52,204 nucleotides of DNA from assembly GCA_031282405.1 (NCBI GenBank), contig JAITDU010000015.1, positions 1-52,204 of the forward strand, read 5' to 3'. Positions 25,784-32,856 of the stretch are shown here, piece after piece (the first letter of the stretch is position 1; each line of letters begins with the position of its first letter). This DNA comes from Coriobacteriales bacterium. GTDB lineage: Bacteria > Actinomycetota > Coriobacteriia > Coriobacteriales > UBA8131. Under the pieces are notes generated by a model. The model ran no database searches and was not told the origin of the DNA. It was given only the letters and a program-made list of their open reading frames with translations. The translations under genes and the position numbers were made by a program.

Positions 25784-25983
25784 TATGTTAAGTGTATTGA
25801 CTCCGATTATTGTGAGGGCATTGTCTAAAATCTAAGCGATGTCCTCTTTGTTGATAACCTACAATTTCTTTCGCAAAATTTGACAACCCCATATATGCAG
25901 GAAATCTGACATGGCCTGCACCCGTCTTTTGGTTAAGATTTGTATGCGCCAACAGACAAACACAACCAAAAGGGAGGTAGACC

Positions 25984-26685
25984 ATGTCAACCAAGATGGT
26001 AACACTGGCAAACGAGGCAATACGTGACGAAATCGGCACTCTGGTCAAAAACACGGTCCAAGATGTCCTCAACGTGCTACTCGACGAGGAGGCAGACGCT
26101 CTGGTCAACGCTGAGCGTTACGAGCGCACGGCTGACAGGAAGGCCTACCGCTCCGGCCACTACAAGCGCAACCTGACAACCGCCACAGGCCCAATCGAGC
26201 TGTCGATACCCAAGCTTCGGGGTGCCACCTTCCAAAGCGCCATTATCGAGCGCTACCGCAGACGCGAGACCAGCGTAGAGGAGGCCATGATCGAGATGTA
26301 TCTGGCTGGCGTGTCCACCAGACGCATCGAGGACATCTCGGAGATACTGTGGGGAACTGAGGTCTCCTCGTCCACGGTATCCACCCTCAATCAGAAGGCC
26401 TACGGCCAGATCGAAAAGTGGCGCTCCAGGCAGCTTCAGGGCAGCTACCCCGTGGTCTATGTCGATGGAATCTACACCTCAAGCGCTGCTGGGGAGGTGC
26501 GCCGGCCATGTGGCTGTGCTGGAGGCCATCGGTGTCAACGACGAGGGGTATCGCGAGATCATCGGCTGCGCAGAGGGCTACCGTGAGGACACCCAGTCCT
26601 GGAAGGACTTCTTCATGTGGCTTTTTGGCAGAGGCCTTTTAGGCGTCCAGCTGCTCATTGGCGACAAATCCGACGCTATGTGCGG
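25984..26685 (+). pseudogene. Broken IS256-family (mutator-type) transposase
   Basis: The N-terminal half of an IS256-type DDE transposase is readable. It has EEADALVNAERYERTADR, RSGHYKRNL, LSIPKLRG, an EMYLAGVSTRRIEDI segment and PVVYVDGIY with the first catalytic Asp. Near 26475 the frame breaks twice: LKRCWGG continues in the third frame, then HVAVLEAIGVNDEGYREIIG and LLGVQLLIGDKSD in the second. Homology stops at about 26685 and the last 150 or more residues are gone. GGGAGG precedes the ATG. AbiE genes occupy the place of the missing half, so the element cannot move on its own. Confidence 0.85.
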
Positions 26686-26702
26686 CTTTTGCAGATTATT
26701 AA

Positions 26703-26731
26703 TTGACGAACATATACGTTTTGATTATAAT
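26703..26731 (+). promoter_or_regulatory. Promoter of the abiE operon
   Basis: TTGACG at 26703-26708 and TATAAT at 26726-26731 are separated by exactly 17 bases. The stretch is AT-rich and begins right where transposase homology ends. The abiEi ATG lies 25 bases downstream with GAGG before it. Confidence 0.75.
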
Positions 26732-26755
26732 ATTGATAGTTTAGTAAACGAGGTG

Positions 26756-27355
26756 ATGACTACGTCTGCAGTTGATTTGATTCAAGAACTGATTGAAGTG
26801 CATAATGGAGTCCTCCATACGTCTGATGTTTTGGCAGCAGGTTTGTCACGGACCACTCTTGCAAAACTCGAACGGGCGGGTGAGCTTGTCCGGGTGGCGA
26901 GGGGGCAGTATGTGTTACCGGATGAACTACCCGATGAATTGTATCTCTGGCAAAAACGTATGCCGATTCTGGTTTACTCGCATGAAACGGCTCTTTTCCT
27001 TCACGATATGGCTGAACGCACTCCGTCAAGACACACCGTAACGTTGCCAAGTGATCGACGGCTTTCATCCACATTCCCCGGCGATGTCAAAGTCTACATG
27101 ACAAAGCCGGAGTTCTTTGAAGTCGGTCTTATCTCTTTGCCTACTAAAATGGGCCACTCGGTTCGCGCCTATGATATGGAGCGCACTATTTGTGACATAC
27201 TTCGGAGCCGGAACAAAATTGATGACCAGACCGTTGTCGCAGCTATGAAGAACTACGCCGCTCGACCCGACAAGGATATGAACAAATTGGGGCAGTACGC
27301 TACGATGTTTCGCCAGACTAAAATTTTGCGGCAATACTTGGAGATGCTACTGTGA
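26756..27355 (+). CDS. abiEi: AbiEi-type antitoxin / transcriptional regulator
   Basis: Antitoxin of a type IV toxin-antitoxin and phage-abortive-infection system; it usually also represses its own operon. The 199 residues have an N-terminal winged-helix region (VLHTSDVLAAGLSRTTLAKLE) followed by RAGELVRVARGQYVLPDE. The AbiEi C-domain follows, with YSHETALFLHDMAERTP, TLPSDRR and YDMERTICDILRSRNKI. The stop overlaps the toxin start as GTGA. Codon use and lower GC than the backbone suggest recent acquisition. Confidence 0.92.
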   Translation: MTTSAVDLIQELIEVHNGVLHTSDVLAAGLSRTTLAKLERAGELVRVARGQYVLPDELPDELYLWQKRMPILVYSHETALFLHDMAERTPSRHTVTLPSDRRLSSTFPGDVKVYMTKPEFFEVGLISLPTKMGHSVRAYDMERTICDILRSRNKIDDQTVVAAMKNYAARPDKDMNKLGQYATMFRQTKILRQYLEMLL

Positions 27356-28188
27356 GTTCCAACGCCATGAGCTTGAAAGCGCGGATCAGAAATTTGGCCA
27401 AGGAGAAAAACGTCACGGCGCAAGTGCTTCTGCAAAACTATATGTTTGAAAGTTTTCTGTATAGACTTTCGCAATCCGAGTACAAGGACAAATTTGTTCT
27501 CAAAGGTGGCCTATTGATTGCGGCTATCGTCGGTCTGGACAACCGTTCAACGATGGACCTGGACACGACACTTCGACAGCTCGCGTTGACCGAAGAAAAT
27601 ATCCGCTCTGCGGTGGAATCGATATGCGCCATGCCCGCCGATGATGATGTTGAGTTTCACATTGGCGTTATCCAACCAATCCGGGCAGATGATATTTATG
27701 GAGGGTATCGCGTGGCGTTGACCGCGCTGTTTGATACCATCGAAACGCCACTCTCCATCGATGTTTCGACGGGGGATGTCATCACGCCGGAAGCGGTCAG
27801 ATTTTTCCTGACTGGAATGTTCGATGATGAAAAGCGAATTGAATTGTGGGCGTATAACATCGAAACCGTCATAGCTGAAAAACTTGAAACGATTCTTCGC
27901 AGAAATGTTCTCAATACCAGACCTCGGGATTTTTATGACATATATATTCTTGCCGCGACGCTGACGTTCGATACAAAACTGCTTGCGGAAGCGATGGCGG
28001 CCACCGCGGCGCACCGTGGAACGACGGAGCAGATTTCCGATATACCCGGATTGCTCCATGCGATTTTCGAGAACAAAGATTTACAAGCGATGTGGCAAAA
28101 ATATCAGCGGCAATTCAGTTATGCCTCCGACATCGATTGGGAGAAAATTATGCAGTCTGTCGTAAGCCTTTGTGAAAAACTGAAATAG
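27352..28188 (+). CDS. abiEii: AbiEii-type nucleotidyltransferase toxin
   Basis: Toxin of the AbiE pair, a DNA-polymerase-beta-like nucleotidyltransferase. Family work points to GTP binding or tRNA modification that halts growth. Key motifs are FVLKGGLLIAAIVG with the glycine pair, STMDLDTTLR with the catalytic acidic DxD, and AEKLETILRR and TRPRDFYDIYILA of the conserved C-terminal region. It is 278 residues, a normal length, and intact. The GTG start overlaps the antitoxin stop by four bases. The right inverted repeat of the broken IS lies 69 bases downstream. Confidence 0.92.
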   Translation: MSSNAMSLKARIRNLAKEKNVTAQVLLQNYMFESFLYRLSQSEYKDKFVLKGGLLIAAIVGLDNRSTMDLDTTLRQLALTEENIRSAVESICAMPADDDVEFHIGVIQPIRADDIYGGYRVALTALFDTIETPLSIDVSTGDVITPEAVRFFLTGMFDDEKRIELWAYNIETVIAEKLETILRRNVLNTRPRDFYDIYILAATLTFDTKLLAEAMAATAAHRGTTEQISDIPGLLHAIFENKDLQAMWQKYQRQFSYASDIDWEKIMQSVVSLCEKLK

Positions 28189-28256
28189 CGGTCATAGCGA
28201 AAGTCGCGCTAATGACAAATAAACGGCTTGCGATCAATCCTGCCATGTGTCCCGCG

Positions 28257-28268
28257 AAAGTGTATTGA
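28257..28268 (+). repeat. Right terminal inverted repeat of the IS256-type element
   Basis: AAAGTGTATTGA is the exact reverse complement of 25772-25783. It lies just after abiEii and just before the right copy of the 46-base direct repeat. Confidence 0.6.
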
Positions 28269-28284
28269 GTTAGCGCCGGACACT

Positions 28285-28330
28285 TCTCCGCCAGTCGTTT
28301 GTTGCAGCTATACGGGGAGGATTCGAACCC
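28285..28330 (+). repeat. Direct repeat, right copy (attachment-site-like)
   Basis: Exact 46-base copy of 25586-25631, beginning with the tRNA-Ser 3' end TCTCCGCCA. It marks the right edge of the AbiE island, 25 bases from the end of the first pilin gene. Confidence 0.85.
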
Positions 28331-28354
28331 TAAAACAAGGCAGGCGTGAGTTTT

Positions 28355-29361
28355 CTACGACACCGTGTAGGCGCCATTTGCGTAGGTGCAGGTCTGGTCG
28401 CCGACTTTGATGGTCATAGTCTGCACTTTATTCGCCGTGTCAAAAGTCACATTACTAATCTCAATAGTATCATCAGGGGTCCAAGCCGTTGAGGCCAACT
28501 CGTCAACGATGGGCTTCCACTGTGTGCTGCCTGGTGTAACTTGGGACGCGTCGTAATGAAGGGCTTTAGTATCAGTGGTCTTAATTAACCAAGACCACGA
28601 AGAGTCGGTTGTCGCCCCATTCACGTTGCCTGGGATAAGAATCGCGCCATGCTTTTTGGCCGTTTCGTAGCTCATAGCGCCAATCGAGTCATCGCCGAAA
28701 ACCACAAGGAGTTCAGGGGTGTCCTTAGGAAGTGTGACCCCTGATGCTAAAGTAAACTTCGGGTTACCACCTGCTACCGAGCCGACATCTACCGCACCGG
28801 TAACCGGCACTCCACCTAACCACACCCTTGCGTAGAGGCCCGGATTTGCTGTCCCTAGCCAAACCAAAACGGTGAGCGTGACATCCTGCGGGGACACCGC
28901 AGTGACATCTAGTTCAACATACTTCTGGTATGTGTACGAGGTCGCCGTCGCTTCGGATACCCCATCAAAGCCGGCCGTGCTTTCGACTGTACCGAGTAGC
29001 GCGTCGTTGCCTATCACTCCTTTGGCGTATTGTAAGATCGCCCATGCCTGAATCGCTTCTGTTGCCGTGCGCGCGTCAGACGTTATCTTGGTCTGGTCGC
29101 CTTTGGAGATATAGCCCGTGAGCGCCGGGATGGCAATAGCCGCCAAGATTCCGAGAATGACGATAACGACGATGAGTTCAACGAGGGTAAAGCCGGCACC
29201 ATTGCGCCTACGCAGATTCGTGCCTCCGTCGCTGCGAGTCGTCTGTTCAAACTGAGCAGTGACAGTAACGTGGTCGTGCTTTAGATTGCGAGAATGGGCG
29301 GTTACAAAGCCAGCACAAGCATTAGACGGTGATGCCCCCCCCCCGGCGTAGTTTGTAACAT
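28355..29361 (-). CDS. Type IV pilin-like protein 1, phase OFF as sequenced
   Basis: The prepilin signature GFTLVELIVVIVILG is followed by LAAIAIPALTGYIS, with Glu at mature position 5, and about 278 mature residues. The only ATG that fits is at 29361, with GGAGAGGG five bases before it. Between the ATG and the pilin frame lies a run of ten G (coding strand). Ten G sends the reading into a TAA after 19 codons; 8 or 11 G would give an unbroken leader of 56 or 57 residues into the pilin. The C-terminal third (PIVDELA, WTPDD, QTMTIKVGDQTCTY) matches pilin 2. It is a surface filament or pseudopilus subunit by family, with no assembly genes nearby. Confidence 0.8.
29335..29344 (-). repeat. Poly-G tract (10) in the pilin 1 leader
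   Basis: Ten C on the plus strand are ten G in the coding strand, 14 bases after the ATG triplet. The count is out of frame with the downstream leader. Equivalent tracts occur at the same place in pilins 2 and 3. Confidence 0.9.
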
Positions 29362-29420
29362 CGTTTCCCTCTCCATTCTGGTTTATAGTACTTCGCGCAA
29401 GTTGTTATATCTACACTTCA

Positions 29421-29434
29421 GACACAGCAGTTGG
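29421..29434 (-). promoter_or_regulatory. Conserved element upstream of pilin 1
   Basis: CCAACTGCTGTGTC (coding strand) lies 60 bases before the pilin 1 ATG and is identical at 32653-32666 before pilin 2. Both are followed by GAAG and later by ATAAA-CAGA just before the ribosome site. It could be an activator site or part of the 5' leader. Confidence 0.45.
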
Positions 29435-29571
29435 GTTTCCATAGCAACAGAATACTTCAAAATGCCGCCGAGGCTCATTTTAGCATAACGGTAAGTACCC
29501 CTTTTGTGAGAAAGCCGTAATCTGTGCGCTACGTAATCAGAGTATTAGAGATATTCCTCGCCATCGAATTC

Positions 29572-29847
29572 TTAAAACACGATGCAACATAGTCTACGCG
29601 ACCCGTCGGTACGCCCGTCTCGCAAAAATAATTGACGCGAGATGTCAAGACCGCACACGCTCGCAATGCCGTCGTCTGCGCTCAAGAGTGTCGAGAGTAT
29701 TTTGATAATGGTAGTCTTTCCCGCGCCGTTAGAGCCAAGCAGGGCACATATCTCGCCTTGCTTTACTTCAAAGTTAACACCTTTCAAGACCTCCGCGTCT
29801 TTGAAAGACTTTCGCAGGTCCTTTACTTGGATTGCGACATCGGTCAC
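29572..29847 (-). pseudogene. Truncated ABC transporter ATP-binding protein
   Basis: The first 70 residues are the start of a DrrA-type ABC ATPase: VKDLRKSFKDAEVLKGVNFE and the Walker A GSNGAGKTT. After CGLDISRQ the match ends, and the remaining residues are unrelated and soon stop. The Walker B, signature and H-loop parts are all missing. The GTG start closely follows the DUF1048 stop, so this was once the third gene of a PadR-DUF1048-ABC operon. The ABC remnant cannot work as an ATPase. Confidence 0.85.
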
Positions 29848-29853
29848 AGCATG

Positions 29854-30237
29854 TCACCTGGCCTTCTCGGTTCCCGTGCCAAGCTTGTTTTTAATGTCGC
29901 GGTTCAATGCCGCGCGCCAGTCTTCGGTGTAAGTCCGGGCGTTGCGCAAAAGTTCGTCACAAAACGCCGCCACATCCTCGCCGGTAACTTCCAGCACGCG
30001 TTTCCCGTCCGCCGCGCCTTCCTCAAAAAGCTCAATCAGGTCAGACTGGATCGTTATCATGTCCATGCCTGAGCCCGAAGCAAACTTCCACATATGGTTT
30101 TGGATTTTTTTGAATACATAGCGATAGTCCTCGGGCAAAGCCTCCACACGCGCCATGCTTCGTTTGTATTCCCGCTTTTCTGCAGCTATCTTTTTGATGT
30201 TGAAGTAGTTGTTAAAGAAATCAGACAAATCAGACAT
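29854..30237 (-). CDS. DUF1048 family protein
   Basis: A 127-residue helical cytoplasmic protein of the DUF1048 family, commonly encoded between a PadR regulator and an ABC drug exporter. Visible family features are FFNNYFNIKKIAAEKREYKR near the start and LPEDYRYVFKKIQNHMW in the middle. GGAGG lies nine bases before the ATG at 30237; a longer frame exists but overlaps the regulator further. The reading frame overlaps the padR stop by eight bases. Its usual partner transporter is broken here. The molecular role of the family is unknown. Confidence 0.85.
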   Translation of the reverse strand: MSDLSDFFNNYFNIKKIAAEKREYKRSMARVEALPEDYRYVFKKIQNHMWKFASGSGMDMITIQSDLIELFEEGAADGKRVLEVTGEDVAAFCDELLRNARTYTEDWRAALNRDIKNKLGTGTEKAR

Positions 30238-30586
30238 AATGTTTTTCCTCCTTTGAGAGAAGCTCTGCGGGCTCCCGTAGTTCACCAAGTCTTGACACGA
30301 CGAAGTCCCACCTTGCCCAAAACATCTGTAGTTCTCTGCGCCCCGCGTCGTTGAGCGTAAAGAACTTCCTCGGTGGCCCTATATCGGATGGTTTTTTCTC
30401 GATGGTGACGAGCCTGTTCTTTTCAAGGCGCACCAAAATGGTATAAGTTGTGCCGTCCACAACGTCAGTAAACCCAAGCGCGTTCAGCCGTCGTGTGATT
30501 TCATACCCGTAGGTTTCGCCTCGATTGATGATTTCAAGGACACAGCCTTCCAGGACTCCTTTCAGTAGTTCTGTAAGCTTATCCAA
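30230..30586 (-). CDS. PadR-family transcriptional regulator
   Basis: A winged-helix repressor of 118 residues. The core reads LLKGVLEGCVLEIINRGETY, then GYEITRRLNALGF, YTILVRLEKNRLVTIEKKPS and GPPRKFFTLNDAGRREL, which is the PadR-s1 pattern. A helical dimerisation tail follows. The start is a TTG with AGGAGG seven bases upstream. Such regulators repress a neighbouring efflux operon until a ligand binds. Here the downstream exporter is truncated, so it may now control only itself and DUF1048. Confidence 0.9.
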   Translation of the reverse strand: MDKLTELLKGVLEGCVLEIINRGETYGYEITRRLNALGFTDVVDGTTYTILVRLEKNRLVTIEKKPSDIGPPRKFFTLNDAGRRELQMFWARWDFVVSRLGELREPAELLSKEEKHYV

Positions 30587-30629
30587 GGCAACACCTCCTC
30601 GCTTGTAGGGCCGGTTATGTATGGAGAAG

Positions 30630-30685
30630 TACTCTGTAACACTTATTACTGGTATAGAGTAGCACAGAATAGCAGGGAGTGTCAA
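30630..30685 (-). promoter_or_regulatory. padR promoter with a possible operator
   Basis: On the minus strand TTGACA (30680-30685) and TACTCT (30656-30661) are 18 bases apart. The -10 box is one arm of a TACTCT/AGAGTA inverted repeat whose other arm is at 30630-30635, a plausible self-regulation site. Confidence 0.5.
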
Positions 30686-30783
30686 CGTGTTGTATCATAT
30701 GAGGATCGATGGGCTTAATCGGATTGGATTGAGACAGACTGAAAAACTGAGGCGCACTGGGATGGACTGGACTGAGGCACACC

Positions 30784-31293
30784 ATGGTGACAAAAAATAC
30801 GCAGAAAATAGGCATCCTTGCCGACACACACGGAAGTCTGCCGCAAGGCGCGTATGCCGCACTCGCGAATTGTGATTACCTCGTGCATGCGGGCGACATA
30901 GGGGCCCAGCACGTCATTGATGAATTGGAGACGATTGCGCCCGTTACGGCCGTACTGGGCAACTGCGACTACCCCGAGTACGTTACGCAGACCGGCTCGG
31001 TGGCAACTTGGGCTCAATTTGAGAAGAGCGGCGTTTGCTTTCTCATAGCGCATAAACCAAAGGATCTGATGGCCACCCTGCGTAGCAAAGGCATCCTGCA
31101 GTCTGTGGCTTCTGCGCCGGAATGCGTGGGCATTCACGGACATACACATCGTGCGCATATTCAAAAAACAGGGAGACTCACCGTCTTATGCCCCGGCTCA
31201 CCCACGCATCCTCGAGAAGGCGACAAGCCGAGTGTTGCCGTGGTAACCGTCGAAGATGGCTCGGTGAAGGACACAGAACTTATCGAGCTATGA
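30784..31293 (+). CDS. YfcE/MJ0936-type metallophosphoesterase
   Basis: A 169-residue calcineurin-like phosphodiesterase with all metal-binding motifs: ILADTHGS, VHAGDIG, VLGNCD, IAHKPKDL in place of the usual GH motif, and GIHGHTHRA. The family hydrolyses phosphodiester bonds in vitro; the natural substrate is unclear. The start ATG has GAGG about eight bases upstream. The last 97 bases of the gene region (31202-31298) are duplicated at 32760-32856, on the far side of the pilin 2 gene. Confidence 0.9.
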   Translation: MVTKNTQKIGILADTHGSLPQGAYAALANCDYLVHAGDIGAQHVIDELETIAPVTAVLGNCDYPEYVTQTGSVATWAQFEKSGVCFLIAHKPKDLMATLRSKGILQSVASAPECVGIHGHTHRAHIQKTGRLTVLCPGSPTHPREGDKPSVAVVTVEDGSVKDTELIEL

Positions 31294-31298
31294 GCGCG
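31202..31298 (+). repeat. 97-base direct repeat, copy A (yfcE 3' end)
   Basis: Matches 32760-32856 with two mismatches. This copy is the real 3' end of the phosphodiesterase gene including its stop. Together the copies bracket the whole pilin 2 cassette. Confidence 0.9.
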
Positions 31299-31321
31299 CG
31301 ATGAGCCAGAAGGACGGTCTT

Positions 31322-32593
31322 CTATGACATGGTGTAGACACCATCCATATAGGTGCAGATCTGATTGCCAACCTTGATGGTCATGGTTTGCACTTTGTTT
31401 GCCGCGTCAAAGGTTACGTCGATGATTTCAATGTCGTCGTCGGGCGTCCAAACTGTTGCAGCCAACTCGTCAACGATGGGCTTCCACTCAGGGCCGGAGC
31501 CCGGGGTAGCCGCAGAGGCATTGTAGCTGACGACTGGGGTAGTGGTCGGGACTGCACCAAGTTGCCCTGACACATATCCTGTCGACAACCCTGTCGAAAG
31601 CGTAAGCGTCATAAAAGCGCCGTGAGCCTTGGCTGTTTCGTAGCTCATGCCACTGATCGAGCTGTCGCCGCAGACCACAAGGACCTCATGCGTTGAGCCT
31701 ATGGGAAACACAAGGTCTGTCAGCAGATTTTTGGAAGTACCTGCGTTATTTCCTATATCAGCGACACTCGTCGTACTATTCTGCGCACCATCTATCCACA
31801 CCTTTACGTGGAGGCCCGGATTCGGTGCTGTTTGAGTGGTACCGCCGCCTCCAAACCTATTATATTCGAGTCTGAGCGTATAGTTGTCTGCAGAAACTGA
31901 GGTGATAAACGCGCGAACATACTTAACGCTTGTATACGAAGCCGTCTCCGGCACCGCTGGGGATACGCCATCAAAGCCGGGCGTGCTTCCGATCTCGTTT
32001 AACAGCGCATCGTTGCCTACTACTCCGTTAGCATACTGCAAAAGCGCCCACGTCTGAATTGCTTCTGTTGCGGTACGCGCGTCGGACGTTATCTTGGTAT
32101 GGTCGGCTCTGCTTATGTAGCCCGTCAGCGCCGGTATGGCAATGGCGGCAAGAATTCCGAGAATTACGATGACGACGATGAGTTCTACGAGGGTAAAGCC
32201 ACTGCGGCCGTCATTGCGCCCACGCGGATTCGTACCCCCGTCATTACGGGCCGCCGTAGGCGGCGTGGCAATCCAGGCACCGCGGCCAAAGGCCGGGGTG
32301 TACGTGTCTGAGGAGGCAGTTACTTTGGGCTTTGAGTTACAATTTCGTAGTACGTTACGTTGGGGCGTATTGGGGTAACGACTTTCCACAACCAGACTGG
32401 ATTGCCGCGTCGCTGCGCTCCTCAGGGTGACGGCCTTCTCCCCAGGCACAGGGCGTAAAAAAACCGCTGGCTTTTGTGTGGTAGCCCTTGCGGCGGCATA
32501 ATCATGCTTTGAGATGTGGACAAAAGAAGAGGCTACGGAGCCAGCGCAAGCACTAGACAGTGATGCCCCCCCCCACGGCGTAATGTGTAACAT
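31322..32593 (-). CDS. Type IV pilin-like protein 2, phase ON as sequenced
   Basis: A 423-residue precursor from the ATG at 32593, with GGAG ten bases upstream. The leader of 132 residues starts MLHITPWGGASLSSACAG and has the block KHDYAAARATTQKPAVFL. It then runs through translated REP-like repeats (TLRSAATRQ and GAWIATPPTAARNDGG) before the prepilin site GFTLVELIVVIVILG. About 291 mature residues follow, homologous to pilin 1 along the length. The poly-G tract here is nine, which keeps the frame open. Normal type IV prepilin leaders are under about 30 residues, so this leader is exceptional. The frame also stays open upstream of the ATG, with no ribosome site. Confidence 0.82.
   Translation of the reverse strand: MLHITPWGGASLSSACAGSVASSFVHISKHDYAAARATTQKPAVFLRPVPGEKAVTLRSAATRQSSLVVESRYPNTPQRNVLRNCNSKPKVTASSDTYTPAFGRGAWIATPPTAARNDGGTNPRGRNDGRSGFTLVELIVVIVILGILAAIAIPALTGYISRADHTKITSDARTATEAIQTWALLQYANGVVGNDALLNEIGSTPGFDGVSPAVPETASYTSVKYVRAFITSVSADNYTLRLEYNRFGGGGTTQTAPNPGLHVKVWIDGAQNSTTSVADIGNNAGTSKNLLTDLVFPIGSTHEVLVVCGDSSISGMSYETAKAHGAFMTLTLSTGLSTGYVSGQLGAVPTTTPVVSYNASAATPGSGPEWKPIVDELAATVWTPDDDIEIIDVTFDAANKVQTMTIKVGNQICTYMDGVYTMS
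32457..32493 (-). terminator. Hairpin plus T7 inside the pilin 2 leader (attenuator-like)
   Basis: On the coding strand CCGC-AAG-GGC pairs with GCC-A-GCGG, followed at once by seven T. It lies inside the leader coding region. Pilin 3 has the same layout at the matching position (50523-50553), also ending GCGGTTTTTTT. Confidence 0.5.
32566..32574 (-). repeat. Poly-G tract (9) in the pilin 2 leader
   Basis: Nine G follow ATG-TTACACATTACGCCGT on the coding strand. Nine is the in-frame count (6, 9 or 12 would also be), so the precursor can be translated. Confidence 0.9.
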
Positions 32594-32652
32594 CGTTTTC
32601 CCACTCCAATCTGATTTATGGTGCTTCCCACAATTTTTATGCTTGCTCTTCG

Positions 32653-32666
32653 GACACAGCAGTTGG
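32653..32666 (-). promoter_or_regulatory. Conserved element upstream of pilin 2
   Basis: CCAACTGCTGTGTC on the coding strand, 60 bases before the ATG, identical in sequence and distance to that before pilin 1 (29421-29434). Confidence 0.45.
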
Positions 32667-32759
32667 ATTTGTGTGGCATCAAAATGCTCCTTAATGCTGC
32701 TATGGCATATGGTATCACATTGCCAACATATCTGCCTAGTCAACGAAATACTACTATAT

Positions 32760-32856
32760 CCACGCATCCTTGAGAAGGCGACAAGCCGAGTGTTGCCGTG
32801 GTAACCGTCGAAGATGACTCGGTGAAGGACACAGAACTTATCGAGCTATGAGCGCG
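32760..32856 (+). repeat. 97-base direct repeat, copy B (yfcE 3'-end duplicate)
   Basis: A duplicate of the 3' end of the phosphodiesterase gene (31202-31298) with two substitutions. It has no start and no function of its own. It shows that the pilin 2 cassette sits inside a duplication. Confidence 0.9.

Noticed and set aside
25586-28330. CRISPR array
   Set aside because: The repeats near tRNA-Ser are two far-apart copies plus hairpins, not regularly spaced; no Cas genes.
29335-29344. Pilins 1 and 3 as plain pseudogenes
   Set aside because: Each has a single out-of-frame homopolymer at the same place as the in-frame tract of pilin 2, intact downstream frames and conserved ribosome sites. 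Homopolymer error remains possible and is stated as a check.
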